Shown one piece after another: positions 61,103 to 64,000 of a stretch of 64,000 nucleotides of DNA (positions are counted from its first letter, which is position 1; each line of letters opens with the position of its first letter). The notes under the pieces were generated by a model that had not been told where the DNA came from, ran no database searches, and was given only the letters and a program-made list of their open reading frames with translations. The position numbers were made by a program, and so were the translations under genes. This DNA comes from Amphibacillus marinus (GTDB lineage: Bacteria > Bacillota > Bacilli > Bacillales > Amphibacillaceae): assembly GCF_900110345.1 (NCBI RefSeq), contig NZ_FODJ01000001.1, positions 248,001-312,000 on the forward strand, written 5' to 3'.

Positions 61103-62386
61103 TTACCGTTCATAGAGGTTAGTAATGGAGACTGGCAAACCTGATTTTAATGACTGATTACCAGCGATGCCAGTCATAATTGATTGAATGCCATCTGTAT
61201 GTGTCGCCGCGCGTTTAAACGGATCGATAACTGGAGCGCCAAAAAGATCCGCAAGTAACACCTGATCCCCTCCACCATGTCCACCTTCCCCTAGTTGGAT
61301 CGGGACATCATAGGACGGCGCAAACATTGGCATAACCGTCAGGCGTAATGCCTCTGCTTCACCTTCATCTGACTTTTCCCCACCAGAATTAATATAAGAC
61401 CGTTCTTTTACTGATAGCTCAATCCTCCCTTTACTACCGTTAAAAACAACAGAAAAGCCTTCCCAAGGTAAATAGGCATTTAATGAATAAGTTAATAACG
61501 CCTTATTTTTGTAATGGACAATGACGGCTAAGGTATCCTCAATGCTAATGCCATCACCAAAGACACTCTGATCACGTTGATAGCCATCCTCATGTTCAGC
61601 ATCTAAGTACATTTTTTTTAAATGTGGATTTTTCGCTAAGTGCAGTGCAAATGGATCGTGCTCCGCATGTGGATTATCATGGGCACGCTGGTAAAACTGT
61701 TCAATCCCTCGGTCCTCTGCATTTTCCTTTCCATAAAATCGCAAACCACCTGCTGCGTAGACCTTTTCTGGCGTTGTATCAAGCCAAAAATTGACTAAAT
61801 CAAAATGATGGGTAGACTTGTGGACTAATAAACCGCCACTGTTGTTTTTATCACGATGCCACCTTCGAAAGTAATCCGCCCCATGAGTGGTATCTAGTGC
61901 CCATTCAAAATGGACTGAATAAATTTCTCCAATTGTCTTAGCCTGAATTAATTCCTTCACCTTAGTATTATGTGGCGCGTAACGATAATTGAATGCTACC
62001 CGGACCTCTTTGCCCGTCTGTTTTACAGCTGCTTCTATTAATTTAGCTTTTTCAACATCAATGGTGATTGGCTTTTCAGTTATCACATCACAACCCAATT
62101 CAAGTGCTCGAATAATATAAGTATGGTGTGTCCGATCAACAGAAGTCACAATTACAATATCAGGATTTTGCTCATCAACCATTTTATCAAAGTCTTTAGC
62201 AGCATATGTGGCAATGGCAGGGTGGTGATATTTCTCCTGTAATAATGTATTGGCGTAATGTTGTCTCGTCATATTTTGATCACAAAATGCAACAAGTTCA
62301 CCGTATTGACTAAATTGTGAAGCAATTGCTCCATAAAAAAATTCAGCCCGACCACCAGTACCTACTAGTGCATATTTTTTCCTCAT
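61103..62386 (-). CDS. yteT: Gfo/Idh/MocA-family oxidoreductase, YteT-like
   Basis: A 427-residue protein (YteT is 428). The N-terminal Rossmann part has GTGGRAEFF (about 9-17) and the EKPI motif (DVITEKPITIDVEKAK, about 99-114). The C-terminal part has YRYAPHN and STHHFDLVNFW, where the His and Asp are catalytic in related enzymes. It is an NAD(P)-dependent sugar or uronate oxidoreductase with unknown substrate. YteT is in the yteR-V cluster of Bacillus, so a role in processing pectin products is likely. It is next to uxaA on the same strand, separated by a hairpin. Confidence 0.75.
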   Translation of the reverse strand: MRKKYALVGTGGRAEFFYGAIASQFSQYGELVAFCDQNMTRQHYANTLLQEKYHHPAIATYAAKDFDKMVDEQNPDIVIVTSVDRTHHTYIIRALELGCDVITEKPITIDVEKAKLIEAAVKQTGKEVRVAFNYRYAPHNTKVKELIQAKTIGEIYSVHFEWALDTTHGADYFRRWHRDKNNSGGLLVHKSTHHFDLVNFWLDTTPEKVYAAGGLRFYGKENAEDRGIEQFYQRAHDNPHAEHDPFALHLAKNPHLKKMYLDAEHEDGYQRDQSVFGDGISIEDTLAVIVHYKNKALLTYSLNAYLPWEGFSVVFNGSKGRIELSVKERSYINSGGEKSDEGEAEALRLTVMPMFAPSYDVPIQLGEGGHGGGDQVLLADLFGAPVIDPFKRAATHTDGIQSIMTGIAGNQSLKSGLPVSITNLYER

Positions 62387-62417
62387 TATCAGGTTCCTTT
62401 CCGAGTAACTTTATAAT

Positions 62418-62450
62418 GAGTCTAGCTCCACAGTTAATGAAGCTAGACTC
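62418..62450 (-). terminator. Hairpin between uxaA and yteT-like genes
   Basis: GAGTCTAGCT (62,418-62,427) and its complement (62,441-62,450), with only ATTATAA after it on the minus strand. It may be a weak terminator. A degenerate cre-like sequence (62,457-62,470) overlaps the uxaA stop. Confidence 0.5.
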
Positions 62451-62463
62451 ACAGTTTGTGCGC

Positions 62464-63951
62464 TTACAACGTTACACCAGTTTTGAAGATGGCTAATTCA
62501 CGATAGCCATTTTGCTCATTCTTAGCAAATTCGCCGTTCGCGATATTAATAATATGATCAACAAATTCAGCCCGAACATTATCCTTATCCTCAGCCAATA
62601 GCTTACCCGCATTAAAATCAATCCAATGTGGTTTCTTTTCAAAAATCTGACTATTTGAGGAAACCTTGATTGTTGGTACAAAGGTACCAAATGGTGTGCC
62701 TCTACCGGTGGTAAATAGAACAATATGACAACCTGCAGCAGCTAATGCTGAAGCTGCCACCAAATCATTTCCAGGTGCGCTAAGGAGGTTCAAGCCATTC
62801 TTTTTCAACCGTTCAGCATACTTTAATACATCGGTAACCGTTGATGTACCCGCCTTCTGAGTACAGCCCAGCGACTTATCCTCCAGCGTGGTAATCCCAC
62901 CATCTTTATTTCCTGGCGAGGGGTTTTCATAAACAGGTTGCTCATTTTTAATAAAATAATTTTTAAAATCATTAATCATGTCCACCGTTTTATTAAAAAC
63001 AGCTTCACTCTCAGCTCGCTCCATCAAAATCTTTTCAGCACCAAACATTTCTGGCACCTCTGTTAGAACCGTCGTTCCTCCTTGGGCAACAAGGTAATCA
63101 GAGAACTCTCCTAGCAATGGATTTGCTGTTATTCCTGATAAACCATCAGAACCACCACATTTCAAGCCAATTTTCAACTCCGAAATAGGCACTGCTTCTC
63201 GACAATCAGCTTGGGCAGCTTGGTAAATTTCCTTTAATTTCGTGACTCCCTCCTCAATTTCGTCAGAAACGAGTTGCGTAACTAGAAATTTGACCCGCTC
63301 TTGATCGTAGTCACCTAATCCTTGTTCAAATTGCTCAACAATATTGTTTTCACAGCCCAAACCTAGGACAAGCACACCACCGGCATTGGGGTGATGGACG
63401 ACATCTGCTAAGATCTGTCTTGTGTTTTCATGATCATCACCAAGCTGCGAACAACCGTATTGATGACTTAAAACAAGTACCTGATCAAATGGTGTAATAT
63501 TTCCCACTTCTGCGATAAATTGCTTAAGCATATGATCAGCTACCCCATTCACACAGCCTACCGTCGGCACAATCCACAGCTCATTACGAATACCGACCTT
63601 GCCATTCTTACGCCGATAGCCTTGAAAATAACGTTCTTCTGGCGCAAATCTTGTTGGGCTTGGTTTTGGCTGGTAATTATACTCGTCAATTCCAGACAAG
63701 TTTGTTCTCATATTATGGGTGTGAACCCGATTTCCAACACCAATTGCGACTGTTGCGTGACCAATTGGGTAACCATATTTAATGATATGATCGCCTTCTT
63801 TAAAGGATTGCAGGGCAATTTTATGCCCCTGAGGAATATCCTCATTAACGATAATCATTTGATCATCGTTGTTTACCTCATCACCTTTTTTTAAATCAGT
63901 TAAAGCGACAACAACATTATCATTTGCTTGCAAGTGCATGTAGTTAAGCAT
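62464..63951 (-). CDS. uxaA: Altronate dehydratase UxaA
   Basis: About 495 residues with the SAF-type N-terminal domain (about 5-85) and the large UxaA/GarD domain. Family blocks are IGNRVHTHNM-like VGNRVHTHNMRTNL (about 72), GYRRKNGKVGIRNELWIVPT (about 112), HQYGCSQLGDDHENT (about 162), LKCGGSDGLSGITANPLLGE (about 260) and TTGRGTPFGT (about 423). It converts altronate to 2-keto-3-deoxygluconate. ATG 63,951 is chosen because GGAGG is about ten bases upstream; the longer reading from 63,978 lies in the preceding gene. It overlaps the upstream gene's stop by eight bases. Confidence 0.9.
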   Translation of the reverse strand: MLNYMHLQANDNVVVALTDLKKGDEVNNDDQMIIVNEDIPQGHKIALQSFKEGDHIIKYGYPIGHATVAIGVGNRVHTHNMRTNLSGIDEYNYQPKPSPTRFAPEERYFQGYRRKNGKVGIRNELWIVPTVGCVNGVADHMLKQFIAEVGNITPFDQVLVLSHQYGCSQLGDDHENTRQILADVVHHPNAGGVLVLGLGCENNIVEQFEQGLGDYDQERVKFLVTQLVSDEIEEGVTKLKEIYQAAQADCREAVPISELKIGLKCGGSDGLSGITANPLLGEFSDYLVAQGGTTVLTEVPEMFGAEKILMERAESEAVFNKTVDMINDFKNYFIKNEQPVYENPSPGNKDGGITTLEDKSLGCTQKAGTSTVTDVLKYAERLKKNGLNLLSAPGNDLVAASALAAAGCHIVLFTTGRGTPFGTFVPTIKVSSNSQIFEKKPHWIDFNAGKLLAEDKDNVRAEFVDHIINIANGEFAKNEQNGYRELAIFKTGVTL

Positions 63952-64000
63952 GATCTTTAACCTCCAAGATATGATCAAGTGCTAGCGCGATACCATTAGT
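63944..64000 (-). CDS. C-terminus of a gene coupled to uxaA, possibly altronate oxidoreductase UxaB
   Basis: Only the last 18 codons are in the window (NGIALALDHILEVKDHA, then TAA at 63,946-63,944). It overlaps the uxaA start by eight bases, so the two are translationally coupled. In related operons uxaB is next to uxaA, which makes UxaB the first guess, but the visible residues do not prove it. Confidence 0.45.
   Translation of the reverse strand, partial: TNGIALALDHILEVKDHA

Noticed and set aside
63520-63894. 124-codon plus-strand frame inside uxaA.
   Set aside because: It is antisense to conserved UxaA motifs, with no ribosome binding site.

Overview
The window comes from a low-GC, AT-rich Firmicute, most likely a Bacillaceae rod of the Amphibacillus/Gracilibacillus/Halobacillus kind. 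The evidence is AGGAGG-type ribosome binding sites, frequent GTG/TTG starts, CcpA-type cre sites, Bacillus-specific families (YesL/M/N/S/T/U/X, YetA, LplABC, YteR/S/T, YfkAB) and a ZTP riboswitch. The species cannot be named from the sequence. Protein identities are read from motifs and remembered family features, not from a search.

Three parts of the window form one catabolic programme for pectin, mainly rhamnogalacturonan I. (1) Positions 1-24,860, mostly minus strand: two CUT1 oligosaccharide importers (YesO/P-like, truncated at the left edge; LplA/B/C-like); a polysaccharide-deacetylase/SGNH-esterase fusion; YetA (PL26-like lyase); YesL; YesU; YesT acetylesterase; the membrane AraC regulator YesS; YesX (PL11 lyase); a GH35 beta-galactosidase; a GH105 hydrolase; a TIM-barrel isomerase; and L-rhamnose mutarotase. 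The divergent plus-strand YesM/YesN two-component system closes this block. (2) Positions 44,595-61,060: uronate isomerase UxaC and a divergent LacI regulator; an SGNH/GH28 fusion, YteS-like lipoprotein, YteR (GH105), GH43 and GH28; a third importer (YtcQ/YteP/YtcP-like); then a divergent DUF624 protein and a YtdP-like membrane AraC activator. (3) Positions 61,103-64,000: YteT-like oxidoreductase, altronate dehydratase UxaA and the tail of one more gene. None of the polysaccharide enzymes has a visible signal peptide, while the three binding proteins are lipoproteins. The strategy therefore looks like import of acetylated pectic oligomers followed by cytoplasmic de-acetylation, lysis and hydrolysis to rhamnose, galactose and uronates, with the uronates going through UxaC/UxaA. 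No ABC ATPase is encoded here; a shared MsmX-type ATPase is presumed.

The middle, 24,860-44,590, is a mosaic of housekeeping and accessory genes. It holds a 51-bp tandem repeat array; an XRE/membrane-protein pair with an apparent AUC start; a MerR(TipAS-like)/Hsp33-like pair; RlmCD; a glycine-oxidase-like flavoprotein; QueE/QueD; a sirtuin; a cupin; a second small array of the same 51-bp repeat family beside glutaminase; and a frameshifted SdpI-like pseudogene. It also holds an FMN reductase with an MhqR-type box, an SDR, a luciferase-like monooxygenase, a CPBP protease, an AraC/GyrI-like regulator, SerA behind a ZTP riboswitch, YfkAB and a small lipoprotein.

Regulation is unusually legible. 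There are cre-like sites in front of the lplA-like, yesO-like, GH35 and yteP-like genes, and many intrinsic terminators. Perfect hairpins between binding-protein and permease genes probably set their ratio. The items most worth a second look are the two-site 51-bp inverted-repeat family, the AUC-start gene, the Hsp33/TipAS pair, the enzyme fusions, the riboswitch and the structured spacer at 7.76-7.88 kb.
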